A DNA stretch of 64,000 bases from Nocardia rhamnosiphila NBRC 108938. Its GTDB lineage: Bacteria > Actinomycetota > Actinomycetes > Mycobacteriales > Mycobacteriaceae. Where the stretch lies: contig NZ_JOAJ01000003.1 of assembly GCF_000720425.1 (NCBI RefSeq), positions 62,001-126,000 on the forward strand, written 5' to 3'. Both the position numbers and the translations under genes were made by a program. This document shows, piece after piece, positions 1 to 9,061 of this stretch; position 1 is the stretch's first letter; every line of letters begins with the position of its first letter. A model generated the notes under the pieces. That model saw only the letters and a program-made list of their open reading frames with translations. It was not told the origin of the DNA and did not search any database.

Positions 1-864
1 TACCCCTGGCGCGCCGCACTGCTGTTCCTCGACGGCCTGCTCAATTTCCTCCTGATCGCCGAATTCGACGTTCTCATGGGGTACGCCGTGACGGCGGCGA
101 TCGTCGCGTTCCTGCTCACGCGCAGCGGGCGGGCACAGGGCCGGTGGCTCTACGCGATGCTCGGCGTGCACCTCACCCTGATCGCGCTCTACGCCGTCTC
201 GCTGGTCCTGGCGGAGCCTGCCGCCCCCGGGAAGCGGGCGCCGCTGTCCCCGAACCCCTACGCCGACGGCTCGTTCTGGGATCTGGTGCTGTTCCGGGCC
301 GAGCACGCACTGGCGTTCCGCGTGGAAACGATCGTCATCCTGCCGCTGTCGATCGTGCTGTTCCTGGTGGGCGCGCGCCTGTTCCATGCCGGTGTGTTCC
401 TGCCCGAAGGAGCGCGCCTGCGGCGCCGGCTCCTGCTCGTGGGTTTCGGCGTGGCCGCGCCGATCGATCTGCTGGCCGGTCTGGCCGGCGGCGGCGACCT
501 GGTGCTGATCACCCGCTATGTGGTGGCACCGGTGGTCTCGCTGGGCATCCTGGCGCTGGTCGCCGAGTTCTACGTGCGCCGCGCGCGCACCGGTTTCGCC
601 GGACGCCGGCTGAGCGAGATCGGCCGGGCCGCGCTGAGCTGCTACATCTTGCAGAATCTGGTGGCGTCGATCCTCTGCTACGGCTGGGGGTTCGGGCTGG
701 CCGCGCGGTTCGCCCCGGAAGCCCGGGTGCCGTTCACCGTCGCCGTCTACGTGACCGTGTGCGCGGTGATCGCACTGTTCGCGCACTGCTGGCTGCGCCG
801 GTTCGAACGCGGTCCGGTGGAGTGGCTGTGGCATTCGAGCTACCGGCTCCTGAATCGGGCATAG
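1..864 (+). CDS. DUF418 family membrane protein, 5' end missing
   Basis: The frame is open from base 1, so the true start lies outside the window; 287 codons are visible. The product is a polytopic membrane protein with about seven hydrophobic segments. Its C-terminal part carries the DUF418 signature: an RLSEIGRAALSCYILQN stretch near visible residue 210, followed by two more membrane spans and a short charged tail. DUF418 proteins (YeiB-like) are thought to be transport-related or acyltransferase-like envelope proteins, but their substrate is unknown. The gene stands alone, 156 bases before the next plus-strand gene. Family assignment is good; function is not established. Confidence 0.8.
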   Translation, partial: YPWRAALLFLDGLLNFLLIAEFDVLMGYAVTAAIVAFLLTRSGRAQGRWLYAMLGVHLTLIALYAVSLVLAEPAAPGKRAPLSPNPYADGSFWDLVLFRAEHALAFRVETIVILPLSIVLFLVGARLFHAGVFLPEGARLRRRLLLVGFGVAAPIDLLAGLAGGGDLVLITRYVVAPVVSLGILALVAEFYVRRARTGFAGRRLSEIGRAALSCYILQNLVASILCYGWGFGLAARFAPEARVPFTVAVYVTVCAVIALFAHCWLRRFERGPVEWLWHSSYRLLNRA

Positions 865-1020
865 CCGCCGTGCTGCGCTGATACGCCTGCCACAGTGAGC
901 AGACACACCCGGTCGCGGTACCGCTCCGCGCCCGGGTAGCTGCCACCATTGACCCGGCCGTAACGGCAGACGACCGGCCCGTGCACCCGGGCCGGGACCG
1001 CAGCTTCGACGGAGGACACG

Positions 1021-2364
1021 ATGGGGACCGACAGCACCGGCGACGAACCCGGCGCACACGCCGTACCGAGTGGGGAGGGCGATACCGACACCCGCGCCCG
1101 GGTCCGGCGTCGTATCCGTATCTGGGCCGGTCCGATCGTGGTGGTCACGCTGCTGATGGCCCTGCTTTCGACGATGTATCTGGGCTATGTCGTCAACCCG
1201 GAGAAGAATCTGCACGATTTCCCGATCGCGCTGGTGAACCAGGACGACGGCGATATCCGCGACGGACAGCAGATAGATATCGGTGACCAGATCACCTCGG
1301 CGCTCACCGCGCGCGTCCCGGCGGACAAGGTGGATCTGCGGGTCACCGGCATCGGCGAGGCCCAGCGCCTGCTCGACAACGGCGAGGTCTACGGCGCGAT
1401 CATCCTGCCCAGTGATCTGTCCAAACGCCTGTCGATACTGGGTGCGGGCAGTGTGGTGCCCGGCGATATCCAGCAGCCGGTGATCACCGTCGTGACCAAT
1501 CCGCGGACCGGGACATTCGCCACCCAGATCACCCAGATCATCGCCCGCCAGGCGCTGACACAGGTGAACGCCGAGGTCGGCAAACAACTCACGGCAACGG
1601 TCGACAGCGAACTGAGCTCCGGCCCCGGCGGCGGCACCCAGCTCTCCGGCGCGTCCCGGCTGATGCTGGCCGAACCGATCGATGTGCTCATCGAGCAATA
1701 CCGGCCGCTTCCGGACGGGACCGGGCAGGGACTGTCCGCGTTCTTCTACACCCTGCTGATCGTGCTGGCCGGTTTCACCGGCGCCATGATCGTGCACACC
1801 ATGGTGGATTCGGCGCTGGGTTTCGTTCCCACCGAATACGGCCCGTGGTTCGTGCACCATCCGACCGCCCCGCATTCCCGGGTCCGCACCCTGCTGTTGA
1901 AGTGGGGGGTGATGGCCGTGGTGGCACCGATCGCCTCCGGGTTGTTCGTCGGTATCGCCACCCTGCTGGACGTACCGCTCGAACACGGCCTGGCGCTTTT
2001 CCTCTTCGGCGCCCTGGCGATCCTCGCGGTCGGGGTGACAGCACTGTCCGTACTCGCGGTGTTCGGGTCGGCGGGTCTGCTGATCAACCTGATCCTGTTC
2101 ATCGTGCTCGGACTGCCCTCGGCCGGCGCCACCATCCCGCTGGAGGCCACCCCGCACTACATGGCCTGGCTGGCCGCCTTCGAACCGATGCACCAGATCT
2201 ACCTGGGTATCCGCGCCATCCTGTACTTCGACGCCCACGGCAACCCCGGACTGGCGCGCGGGGTCTGGATGAGCCTGGCCGGGCTGGCCATCGGCCTGGT
2301 TCTCGGTCTCGTCTTCACGATCCTCTACGACCGCAAGGGCCTCGAGCGACGCAGCAGCCGCTGA
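1021..2364 (+). CDS. YhgE/Pip-like (DUF3533-type) membrane protein
   Basis: The 447-residue protein has a soluble N-terminus, one membrane span at about residues 38-60, a large extracytoplasmic region (about 60-245) and a C-terminal bundle of five or six spans. This is the YhgE/Pip or SNG1/DUF3533 layout, related to ABC-2 permeases and phage-infection proteins. The phrase FPIALVNQDDG just after the first span is typical. The ATG is preceded by GGAGGA at good spacing. No ABC ATPase lies beside it, so if it exports something it acts alone or with a distant partner. Export of a lipid or drug is possible but not shown. Confidence 0.78.
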   Translation: MGTDSTGDEPGAHAVPSGEGDTDTRARVRRRIRIWAGPIVVVTLLMALLSTMYLGYVVNPEKNLHDFPIALVNQDDGDIRDGQQIDIGDQITSALTARVPADKVDLRVTGIGEAQRLLDNGEVYGAIILPSDLSKRLSILGAGSVVPGDIQQPVITVVTNPRTGTFATQITQIIARQALTQVNAEVGKQLTATVDSELSSGPGGGTQLSGASRLMLAEPIDVLIEQYRPLPDGTGQGLSAFFYTLLIVLAGFTGAMIVHTMVDSALGFVPTEYGPWFVHHPTAPHSRVRTLLLKWGVMAVVAPIASGLFVGIATLLDVPLEHGLALFLFGALAILAVGVTALSVLAVFGSAGLLINLILFIVLGLPSAGATIPLEATPHYMAWLAAFEPMHQIYLGIRAILYFDAHGNPGLARGVWMSLAGLAIGLVLGLVFTILYDRKGLERRSSR

Positions 2365-2376
2365 ACGCCGGCGCGG

Positions 2377-2401
2377 GTCCGGCCGGCGCCACCGGCCGGA
2401 C
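2377..2401 (+). terminator. Hairpin terminator after the YhgE/Pip-like gene
   Basis: A perfect 10-bp inverted repeat (GTCCGGCCGG / CCGGCCGGAC) with a 5-base loop starts 12 bases after the stop codon. There is no T tract, as is usual for actinobacterial terminators. Confidence 0.6.
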
Positions 2402-2452
2402 TGCGCAAGATCGGTCAAGCGCACCGGCCGGCCGACCCGCCAGACTCGACGG

Positions 2453-3373
2453 GTGAGCAACCGACGGGATCGACTGCGGGAACTGCTGGACGCCGTTCTC
2501 GACGAAGACAACACCACGCTCGGGCAGATGGCCGCCGGCGCGTACGCCTCGCGGTACCACTTCGCCCGGCAGTTCAGTCGCGGTACCGGCGAGTCCCCGG
2601 TGGGCCTGCGGCGGCGGGTGTTGCTCGAGCGCGCGTGCTGGCAGCTCGGCGGCGGCGCGGCGGTCACCGAGGTGGCCTTCGCCGCGGGCTACGACACGGT
2701 GGAGGGGTTCAGCAGGGCGTTCACCCGCGCGTTCGGCCACCCGCCGAGCGCGACCCCGCCGCTGACGGGCCGGACACCGCGCTGGCTGCCCGCGGCGAAC
2801 GGAATCCACTTCCACCCGCCCATGTCGCTGTGGGTCGAAGGTGAACCGAGAGGACGATCCGATATGGACCCGACCGCGCTGCTGCTGCACCACGACCTCG
2901 AGGACACCGCCCTGCTGGTGAAGGCGGCCGCGGGATTGACCGAGGAGCAGTACCGGCGCGCCCGGGGCAGCAGCGGGATTGTGCTGCCCTGGGACGGCCC
3001 CGAGGACTCGGTCGCCGCGGTTCTGCACCATCTGATCCGCAGCAAGGAGTGCTGGCTGGCCTCCATCGAGGGAGCCGACACCCCGCCGGCCGGCGATGAC
3101 GACCTGCCCGCGCTCATGGCCCGTCTCGACGAGGTGGGCCCCCGGTGGCTGGATACGGTCCGCGAAATCGACCGGCGCGGCGGCTGGGGCGACACCCTGA
3201 TCGATGCCCTGTGCGAGCCGCCGGAGAGTTTCGTCCTCGGCAGCGTGATCGCGCATGTGCTCACCTACTCCGCGTATCGCCGCCAGCTGGTGCGGTACTG
3301 GATACGCGGTACATCACCCGATGATGCCGTCGGCTGGGGCGACCCGATCGACTGGCTGCGAAGGAGAGAGTGA
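2453..3373 (+). CDS. AraC-type DNA-binding domain fused to a DinB-like domain
   Basis: This 306-residue protein begins with two helix-turn-helix motifs of the AraC/XylS type (about residues 5-105, with YHFARQFSRGTGESP and EVAFAAGYDTVEGFSRAF). A short linker leads to a C-terminal four-helix domain (about 135-300) with the DinB/DUF664-like pattern AVLHHLIRSKECWLASIEG. DinB-type domains are often metal-dependent thiol transferases, so the fusion may sense or modify a small thiol or act as a regulator with an enzyme module. The GTG start has only a weak ribosome site and may be leaderless. The stop codon is followed immediately by the next ATG (TGAATG), so the two genes form an operon. Confidence 0.75.
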   Translation: MSNRRDRLRELLDAVLDEDNTTLGQMAAGAYASRYHFARQFSRGTGESPVGLRRRVLLERACWQLGGGAAVTEVAFAAGYDTVEGFSRAFTRAFGHPPSATPPLTGRTPRWLPAANGIHFHPPMSLWVEGEPRGRSDMDPTALLLHHDLEDTALLVKAAAGLTEEQYRRARGSSGIVLPWDGPEDSVAAVLHHLIRSKECWLASIEGADTPPAGDDDLPALMARLDEVGPRWLDTVREIDRRGGWGDTLIDALCEPPESFVLGSVIAHVLTYSAYRRQLVRYWIRGTSPDDAVGWGDPIDWLRRRE

Positions 3374-3934
3374 ATGACCACCCAGGCGACCGGACCGCGG
3401 ACCGTCTACTACACGGCGAGCAGCCTCGACGGCTTCATCGCCACCCCTGACCACTCCCTGGACTGGCTGCTGTCCCGGGAGGCCGACAACGAGAACGGGC
3501 CCATGGGGATGACCGCGTTCATGGCCGGTGTCGGCGCGATCGTCATGGGCGCCAACACCTACCAGTGGCTACTCGACAACGAGAGTGCGCAACCCTGGCC
3601 CTACGAGGTCGCGACCTGGGTATGCACCCATCGTGAGTTCGCTCCGCGCACCGACGGCGATGTGCGCTTCACCCAGGACCCGGTCGAACTCGTCCACAAG
3701 TCGATGACCGAGGTGGCGGCCGGTAAGAACCTGTGGGTCGTCGGCGGCGGCGAACTCGCGGGACAGTTCGCCGATCGCGGCCTGCTCGACGAGGTGATCG
3801 TCTCGATCGCACCGGTGACTCTGGGCGCGGGCGCACCACTGCTGCCACGCCGGCTGGAGCTGCGGGTCGACGAGGTGGCGGGTAACGGGGAATTCGCCTG
3901 CGCGCGCTACACGGTGGTCGCACCGAACGGATGA
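3374..3934 (+). CDS. Dihydrofolate-reductase-like / RibD C-terminal family protein
   Basis: The 186-residue protein belongs to the family of stand-alone RibD C-terminal or DHFR-fold reductases (YyaP/YwjB type). It opens with the strand VYYTASSLDGFIA, has GANTYQWLL in the middle, and shows the nucleotide-binding segment LWVVGGGELAGQF at about residues 123-135. Such enzymes are presumed NADPH-dependent reductases of unknown substrate. The gene directly abuts the AraC-DinB gene, so it may be the regulator's target or partner. The ribosome site AAGGAGAGAG lies inside the end of the upstream gene. Confidence 0.82.
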   Translation: MTTQATGPRTVYYTASSLDGFIATPDHSLDWLLSREADNENGPMGMTAFMAGVGAIVMGANTYQWLLDNESAQPWPYEVATWVCTHREFAPRTDGDVRFTQDPVELVHKSMTEVAAGKNLWVVGGGELAGQFADRGLLDEVIVSIAPVTLGAGAPLLPRRLELRVDEVAGNGEFACARYTVVAPNG

Positions 3935-3950
3935 TCGGCGAGGTGCGGTC

Positions 3951-4047
3951 GGCCGGGGCGGACGCGGAGGTACGCACAAAGCGCACGGCCGGAGCGAACG
4001 CGGAGGTACGCACAAAGCGCACGGCCGGAGCGAACGCGGAGGTACGC
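3951..4047. repeat. 36-base tandem repeat, 2.7 copies
   Basis: Two complete 36-base units (3951-3986, 3987-4022) and a 25-base partial unit (4023-4047) share the core GGAGGTACGCACAAAGCG. The units differ at only two positions. They fill the gap between two convergent genes, and the array ends exactly at the stop codon of the minus-strand neighbour. Confidence 0.9.
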
Positions 4048-4725
4048 CTACCCGGAGGAAACCGAGGCCGTCCAGGAGGCGAAGGCGCTGGGGTTGCGGG
4101 TTTGCAGCAGGACTCGTCCGGGCCCGACGAAATCGAAGACCAGGCCTTCACCCGATTTGAGCGATTGCAGCGAGCGGCCGGACACCGCGCGCCGGATGGT
4201 GAACCGGATGGACAGGTCGTAGGCGACCACATGCCCGGTATCGATGGTGACCGGCTCGCCGGGCGCCAGGTCGATGACATCGATGGCCCCGAACACGCCG
4301 ACCACGACTTCACCCCGGCCCGACGCGCGCAGGCCGAAGCCGCCCTCACCGCCGAACAGGTTGGCGAAACCACCCCATTTGCTCTCCACCTGAACACCGG
4401 TCGAATTCGCGATCCAGCCCCCGCGGCTGATGAAATACGGCCGGTCCTGGTCGATGTGCAGGGCGAGCATGTCCCCGGGCAGCGATGGCGCCACATCCAC
4501 CCAGCCACCCTGCTGCGGCGCGGTGAAGGTGGAGACGAAAAACGATTCGCCCGACAGCATCGACCGCTTCAGACCGGCCAGGATGCCGCCCTCGGCCTTG
4601 GCCTCCAGGCTCACTCCCGCCGAATGCGCCACCATGGCACCGGATTCCACGCGGACCGGCTCACCACCCGCGAGGACACACCGGGCAACCGTCGACGACG
4701 GGTTGTGCCGCAGTTCAACTTTCAT
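4048..4725 (-). CDS. AIM24/TIGR00266 family protein
   Basis: The 225-residue protein fits the AIM24 (DUF124, TIGR00266) family in length and in its beta-rich pattern. Seen in the sequence are VESGAMVAHSAGV near residue 27, the segment ending KRSMLSGESFFVSTFTA, and SLKSGEGLVFDFVGPGRVLLQTRNP near the C-terminus. Bacterial members form beta-helix-like folds and have no settled function; some are linked to envelope or phospholipid homeostasis. The gene is monocistronic, convergent with the DHFR-like gene, and its upstream region holds a 14-bp palindrome. Confidence 0.82.
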   Translation of the reverse strand: MKVELRHNPSSTVARCVLAGGEPVRVESGAMVAHSAGVSLEAKAEGGILAGLKRSMLSGESFFVSTFTAPQQGGWVDVAPSLPGDMLALHIDQDRPYFISRGGWIANSTGVQVESKWGGFANLFGGEGGFGLRASGRGEVVVGVFGAIDVIDLAPGEPVTIDTGHVVAYDLSIRFTIRRAVSGRSLQSLKSGEGLVFDFVGPGRVLLQTRNPSAFASWTASVSSG

Positions 4726-4777
4726 GAGCCGACACTACCGCCACCGAGGGCGGTGACCATACGGTCCCGGTGACAGT

Positions 4778-4791
4778 CCGTACCGGTACGG
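4778..4791. promoter_or_regulatory. Palindrome upstream of the AIM24 gene
   Basis: CCGTACCGGTACGG is a perfect 14-bp palindrome 53 bases upstream of the AIM24 start. Related ACCGTA/TACGGT half-sites occur at about 4758-4764 and at 4789. It may be an operator; no regulator is assigned. Confidence 0.35.
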
Positions 4792-4960
4792 TATGCGGGT
4801 TTCCCGGGCCGGAGCGGTGGACGATCAACACCGTCTCCCTGTGGAGAACGGCCGACCGGCCCTGATCGCCGGGGACCGGATGCCGAAATGCTCCGGCGCT
4901 CTCGGGCGCCGGTCCAGTCCGTCACCCATTCGCGCTACGCCCCGGCAAACCACCGCGGAC

Positions 4961-5326
4961 TCAGCCCAGCGAATCCAGGGCATCCGCATCACGGGCGATG
5001 ATCGCACGCCCGGCGGTGAACACGAGGGGACGCTGGATGAGCCGCGGATACTCGGCCAGCGCCGCGAGCCAGCGGTCCCGGTCCGCCTCGGTCCGGCCCC
5101 ATTCGGCCATCCCCAGTTCTTTCGCGATGTCCTCACCGGTGCGGGTGATATCCCACGGTTGCGCGCCGAGCCGGTCGAGCGCCACGCGGAGTTCCGCGAC
5201 GGTGGGCGGCTCGTCGAGGTACCGGCGGACCGAATACTCGGTTCCGGCGGCGTCCAGATGGGCCACGGCGGCCCGGCTCTTACTGCAGCGCGGATTGTGC
5301 CAGATCTCGGTTTCCGGAGTGCTCAT
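4961..5326 (-). CDS. ArsC/Spx-type thioredoxin-fold reductase
   Basis: The 121-residue protein has the length and motifs of the ArsC family: an N-terminal beta strand followed by HNPRCSKSRAA with one redox cysteine at about residue 13, and RPLVFTAGRAIIARD near the end, which matches the RPIV region of ArsC/YffB proteins. Glutaredoxin-dependent arsenate reductases use such a cysteine, but actinobacteria often carry YffB-like relatives of unknown role. No arsenite pump or ArsR regulator lies nearby, so arsenate reduction is uncertain. It shares strand with, and lies 18 bases upstream of, the end of the GT39 gene region. Confidence 0.8.
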   Translation of the reverse strand: MSTPETEIWHNPRCSKSRAAVAHLDAAGTEYSVRRYLDEPPTVAELRVALDRLGAQPWDITRTGEDIAKELGMAEWGRTEADRDRWLAALAEYPRLIQRPLVFTAGRAIIARDADALDSLG

Positions 5327-5344
5327 GGTGGTGAGCGTAGCCCG

Positions 5345-6883
5345 CTACAGGTGCATCCATTCCGGCCACACCTGCGACCACGGGCGCCGCGGCTGCGCGC
5401 ATTTCCAGAGCGTGACATCACGGGTGTTGCCCAGGAACCCGAGCCGGGTGTCGACGTGGCCGATCGGTTCGAGGGTGGCGAACTGCGCGCGCAGCCGCTC
5501 CTCATCGCCGCCGACACACACCATGGTGGTGGCCGAGTCGGCGGGTGCGCCGAAATATCCGAACCCCCGCGAGGGACTGTGCACTTCCGGCAGCTGCGTA
5601 CGCGCCAGCTGATCCAATGCACCCGCCTGCCAGTAGCTCTCCGTGATCACCGCCGAATGGGCCCGTTCTCCGGGGGTCAGCGACCGGTGCGCGGTCACCA
5701 CCGCGTCCGCGAGTTCGGTCCAGCCGAATTCGCCGTACAGCCCGATGTTCAGCGCGGCCTCGGTATCGTTCGCGGGCGGTGTGATCTCGGCGGGGTCCTG
5801 CCAGGGCGTGGACCCCGCGATCAGGGCCAGCGATACCGCCACCAGCGCCGCGCCCGAGCCGAGCAGTACGCGGCGGCGCCGGACCGACTCGGCGCGCCGC
5901 ACCGCGGCAGCCAGCGCGACCGCACCGGCCGCGAATACCACGCCGTACATCCCGGCCAGGTAGTAGACACGGCCGCCGGAGACGAGGAACACCGCGAGCA
6001 GCAGCACCGTGGTCGCGCCGAGGAAGCGGTACGGGCGCAGCGGTTCGTGCCGCAGCAGCGCCCACAGGCCGTAGCACAGCAGCACCGCGCCCAGCGCTCC
6101 CGCGAGCAGTACGGCCAAGGGCACGAAGGTCGCCGGGCCGCCGGAGTACTGCTGTTCCGCGCGTACCACCGCCCCCAGGCCCAGCTGGGGCCACCCGTGC
6201 CGGGCCTGCCAGAACAGCGAAGGCACCGACACCAGCAGCACGATCAGCCCGCCCGCCCACAGCAGCGGCCGGCGCACCAGATCCCGGGGACCGAAGACCA
6301 GCGAACTCGCCACCACCGCGATCCAGAAGAACGGGATCAGCCATTTGACCTGCATATCGAGCGCGGTGACCGCGGCGGCGGCCAGCAGCAGCCCGTCGCG
6401 GCGGGTACGCACCCAGCGCACCACCAGCCAGGTGATGAGAACCCACAGGGCGGAGTCGATCGCGTTGGTGGACAGGTTCTTGGCCTGCATGAGCAGAAAC
6501 GGCGAGGTCGCGTAGGCCACGGCAGTGAGAACCTGGGCGCCGCGACCGCCTCCGAACTCCCGCGCGACGAGTGCGCTGACCACGATCGCGACCACCGTCA
6601 AGAGGATGGCGGGCAGCCGCAGCGCCACCAGCGAACCCGGCGCGACGGTATCCCCCAGTGCCGCGAGCAGGGGCAGCACCGGGCCCTGATCGGCATAGCC
6701 GAACGACAGCCGCCGGCCCGCGGCCAGGAAGTACAGTTCGTCGCCGAAATAGCCGTAGCGGGTCGCCGAGAGTAGCAGGACGACGGCGGCCACAGCCGCC
6801 ACACCGAGTACGGGGCCGGTGGCGAAGGGGCGGTCGACGTGCGTATCGGGCCGTGGCGGGACGGAATCGGTCATGGTGGTCAC
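5345..6883 (-). CDS. GT39-family membrane glycosyltransferase (ArnT/PMT-like)
   Basis: The 512-residue product is a multi-spanning GT-C glycosyltransferase. After the first membrane span comes YFGDELYFLAAGR, carrying the Asp-Glu pair of the first periplasmic loop, then GYADQGPVLPLLA. About ten further hydrophobic segments and a C-terminal extracytoplasmic domain of about 130 residues follow. Such enzymes transfer sugars from polyprenyl phosphates to proteins, lipids or envelope glycans outside the membrane. I chose GTG at 6883 because AGGAG sits six bases before it; an upstream extension would run into the arc gene. The acceptor is unknown. Confidence 0.8.
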   Translation of the reverse strand: MTTMTDSVPPRPDTHVDRPFATGPVLGVAAVAAVVLLLSATRYGYFGDELYFLAAGRRLSFGYADQGPVLPLLAALGDTVAPGSLVALRLPAILLTVVAIVVSALVAREFGGGRGAQVLTAVAYATSPFLLMQAKNLSTNAIDSALWVLITWLVVRWVRTRRDGLLLAAAAVTALDMQVKWLIPFFWIAVVASSLVFGPRDLVRRPLLWAGGLIVLLVSVPSLFWQARHGWPQLGLGAVVRAEQQYSGGPATFVPLAVLLAGALGAVLLCYGLWALLRHEPLRPYRFLGATTVLLLAVFLVSGGRVYYLAGMYGVVFAAGAVALAAAVRRAESVRRRRVLLGSGAALVAVSLALIAGSTPWQDPAEITPPANDTEAALNIGLYGEFGWTELADAVVTAHRSLTPGERAHSAVITESYWQAGALDQLARTQLPEVHSPSRGFGYFGAPADSATTMVCVGGDEERLRAQFATLEPIGHVDTRLGFLGNTRDVTLWKCAQPRRPWSQVWPEWMHL

Positions 6884-7121
6884 GGGGTACTCCTGCGTTT
6901 CGTGAGCCTGGCCCTCGGAACATATCCGCGACCGCGCCGCCTCGGCGTCCCCCGATCGGTGGAATTGCGCGGCACGCAGGGTGTACCCGCGGTACACCTC
7001 CAGGTGGACCCAGGCGACGACCGATACCCGCCCCGAGGACCTCGGCAACGACTCGCCCCTCGGGGCCGGCAACGACCGAGGCCGCGCCCCCACGGGAGCG
7101 CGGCCTCGGTATCGGTGCCGG

Positions 7122-8882
7122 TTACAGGTACTGGCCGGTGTTCGACTCGGTGTCGATCGCCCGGCTGGCACTGGCGTTCTTGCCGGTGACCAGCGTGCGG
7201 ATGTAGACGATCCGCTCGCCCTTCTTCCCCGAGATACGGGCCCAGTCATCCGGATTCGTGGTGTTGGGCAGGTCCTCGTTCTCGGAGAACTCGTCCACGA
7301 TCGAATCGTAGAGATGCTGGATCCGCAGACCCGGGTTACCGGTGTCGAGCACCGCCTTGATGGCGTACTTCTTGGACCGGTCCACGATGTTCTGGATCAT
7401 GGCGCCGGAGTTGAAGTCCTTGAAGTACAGGACCTCCTTGTCACCGTTGGCGTAGGTGACCTCCAGGAAGCGGTTGTCCTCGCTCTCGGCGTACATCCGG
7501 TCCACCACCCGCTCGATCATCGCGCGGACGCAGGCCACCTTGTCGCCCTTGAACTCCTCCAGATCGTCGGCGTGCAGCGGCAGCCCCTCGGTGAGGTACT
7601 TCGAGAAGATGTCCTGCGCGGATTCGGCGTCCGGCCGCTCGATCTTGATCTTCACGTCCAGCCGGCCGGGCCGCAGGATCGCGGGATCGATCATGTCCTC
7701 ACGGTTGGAGGCGCCGATGACGATGACGTTCTCCAGCCCTTCCACGCCGTCGATCTCGCTCAGCAGCTGCGGCACCACGGTGGTCTCCACATCCGAGGAG
7801 ACACCGGAACCGCGGGTACGGAAGATCGAGTCCATCTCGTCGAAGAACACGATCACCGGCGTCCCTTCCGACGCCTTCTCCCGGGCCCGCTGGAAGATGA
7901 TCCGGATATGGCGTTCGGTTTCACCGACGAACTTGTTCAGCAGCTCGGGACCCTTGATGTTCAGGAAGTAGGACTTCGCCTCCTTGGCATCCTCACCCCG
8001 GGCCTCGGCGATCTTCTTGGCCAGCGAATTCGCCACCGCCTTGGCGATCAGCGTCTTACCGCAGCCGGGCGGACCGTAGAGCAACACACCCTTGGGCGGG
8101 CGCAGCGCGTACTCGCGGAAGAGATCCTTGTGCAGGAACGGCAGCTCCACCGCGTCGCGGATCTGCTCGATCTGACGGCCCAGACCACCGATGTCCTCGT
8201 ACCCGACATCGGGGACCTCCTCCAGCACCAGGTCCTCGACCTCGGCCTTGGGGATGCGTTCGAACGCGAACCCGGCCTTCGTATCGACCAGCAGGGAGTC
8301 ACCGGGCCGCAATTTGCGGATCGGCGAGTCCGGATCGTCCAGATCGTCGGCCTCGGCGAGTTTGGACAGCGGCCCGGACAGCCAGACCACCCGCTCCTCG
8401 TCGGCATGCCCGACGACCAGCGCGCGGCGGCCTCCGTCGAGTATCTCCCGCAGCGTGCCGATCTCCCCGATCGCGTCGAACATCCCGGCCTCGACCACCG
8501 TCAGCGCCTCGTTGAGGCGGACGGTCTGGCCGTAGGCCAGGGTCGCGGTGTCGATGTTCGGCGAGCAGGTCAATCGCATCTTGCGGCCGGAGGTGAACAC
8601 GTCGACGGTCTGATCCTCGTACACCCCGATCAGAATCCCGTAACCGCTCGGTGGCTGACCGAGCCGGTCGACCTCCTCACGCAACGCGACGAGTTGCTGC
8701 CGCGCTTCTTTCAGGGTATCCATCAGCTTGGTGTTGCGAATGGTCAGCGAATCGATACGGGCTTCCAATTCCCGTGAGCGATCCGGTGAGTCGGCGAGTT
8801 GCCTCCGGAGTGCAGCCGCTTCGGCGCGTACTGCCTCGAGTTCTCTCCAGGCCGCCGAATCCGAATTCTCGATGGGGCTCAT
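7122..8882 (-). CDS. arc: Proteasome-associated AAA ATPase ARC/Mpa
   Basis: The 586-residue protein unfolds pupylated proteins and feeds them to the 20S proteasome. It has an N-terminal coiled coil (about residues 8-60), tandem OB domains (about 65-230), and an AAA module with Walker A GPPGCGKT, Walker [10 protein letters not shown] and the second region of homology ending GRLDVKIKI. It ends in GQYL, the tail that docks in the proteasome ring and opens the gate. The ATG at 8882 follows GGGAGGAG; the open frame continues 37 codons upstream without such a site. In mycobacteria the gene is near dop, pup and prcBA; none of these is within this window. Confidence 0.97.
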   Translation of the reverse strand: MSPIENSDSAAWRELEAVRAEAAALRRQLADSPDRSRELEARIDSLTIRNTKLMDTLKEARQQLVALREEVDRLGQPPSGYGILIGVYEDQTVDVFTSGRKMRLTCSPNIDTATLAYGQTVRLNEALTVVEAGMFDAIGEIGTLREILDGGRRALVVGHADEERVVWLSGPLSKLAEADDLDDPDSPIRKLRPGDSLLVDTKAGFAFERIPKAEVEDLVLEEVPDVGYEDIGGLGRQIEQIRDAVELPFLHKDLFREYALRPPKGVLLYGPPGCGKTLIAKAVANSLAKKIAEARGEDAKEAKSYFLNIKGPELLNKFVGETERHIRIIFQRAREKASEGTPVIVFFDEMDSIFRTRGSGVSSDVETTVVPQLLSEIDGVEGLENVIVIGASNREDMIDPAILRPGRLDVKIKIERPDAESAQDIFSKYLTEGLPLHADDLEEFKGDKVACVRAMIERVVDRMYAESEDNRFLEVTYANGDKEVLYFKDFNSGAMIQNIVDRSKKYAIKAVLDTGNPGLRIQHLYDSIVDEFSENEDLPNTTNPDDWARISGKKGERIVYIRTLVTGKNASASRAIDTESNTGQYL

Positions 8883-8994
8883 GTGCTGCTCCTCCCAGTC
8901 CCGGTCTATCAACGCTACCGGGCGCGGCCCGTTTGCGCTGTCCGACACGATTTCGTCGTGATCACATCTGGTCCGCGGCCATCTGCAGGTCACA

Positions 8995-9013
8995 CCATGT
9001 TAGCCTCCCCTAA
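8995..9013. promoter_or_regulatory. Weak IdeR/DtxR-like box
   Basis: The stretch containing GTTAGCCTCCCCTAA matches the DtxR/IdeR consensus TTAGGTTAGSCTAACCTAA at 14 of 19 positions by eye. It lies between the divergent arc and lppK-like genes, 49 bases upstream of the lipoprotein start. Iron control is only suggested. Confidence 0.3.
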
Positions 9014-9061
9014 CCCAACTATGGTGGGCATGCTCACCGACTAGCCGAAAGGTTGCCAGAT

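Noticed and set aside
4961..5326. Arsenic resistance operon
   Set aside because: Only an ArsC/YffB-like protein is present; no arsenite pump or ArsR-type regulator is nearby.
4793..6775. Long plus-strand open frame of 660 codons opposite the ArsC-like and GT39 genes
   Set aside because: It has no recognisable domain, is Arg/Gln/His-rich as expected for an antisense frame of GC-rich coding DNA, and the minus-strand genes have clear motifs.
6981..8777. Plus-strand open frame of 598 codons opposite arc
   Set aside because: It is the antisense shadow of a highly conserved gene and shows no family signature.
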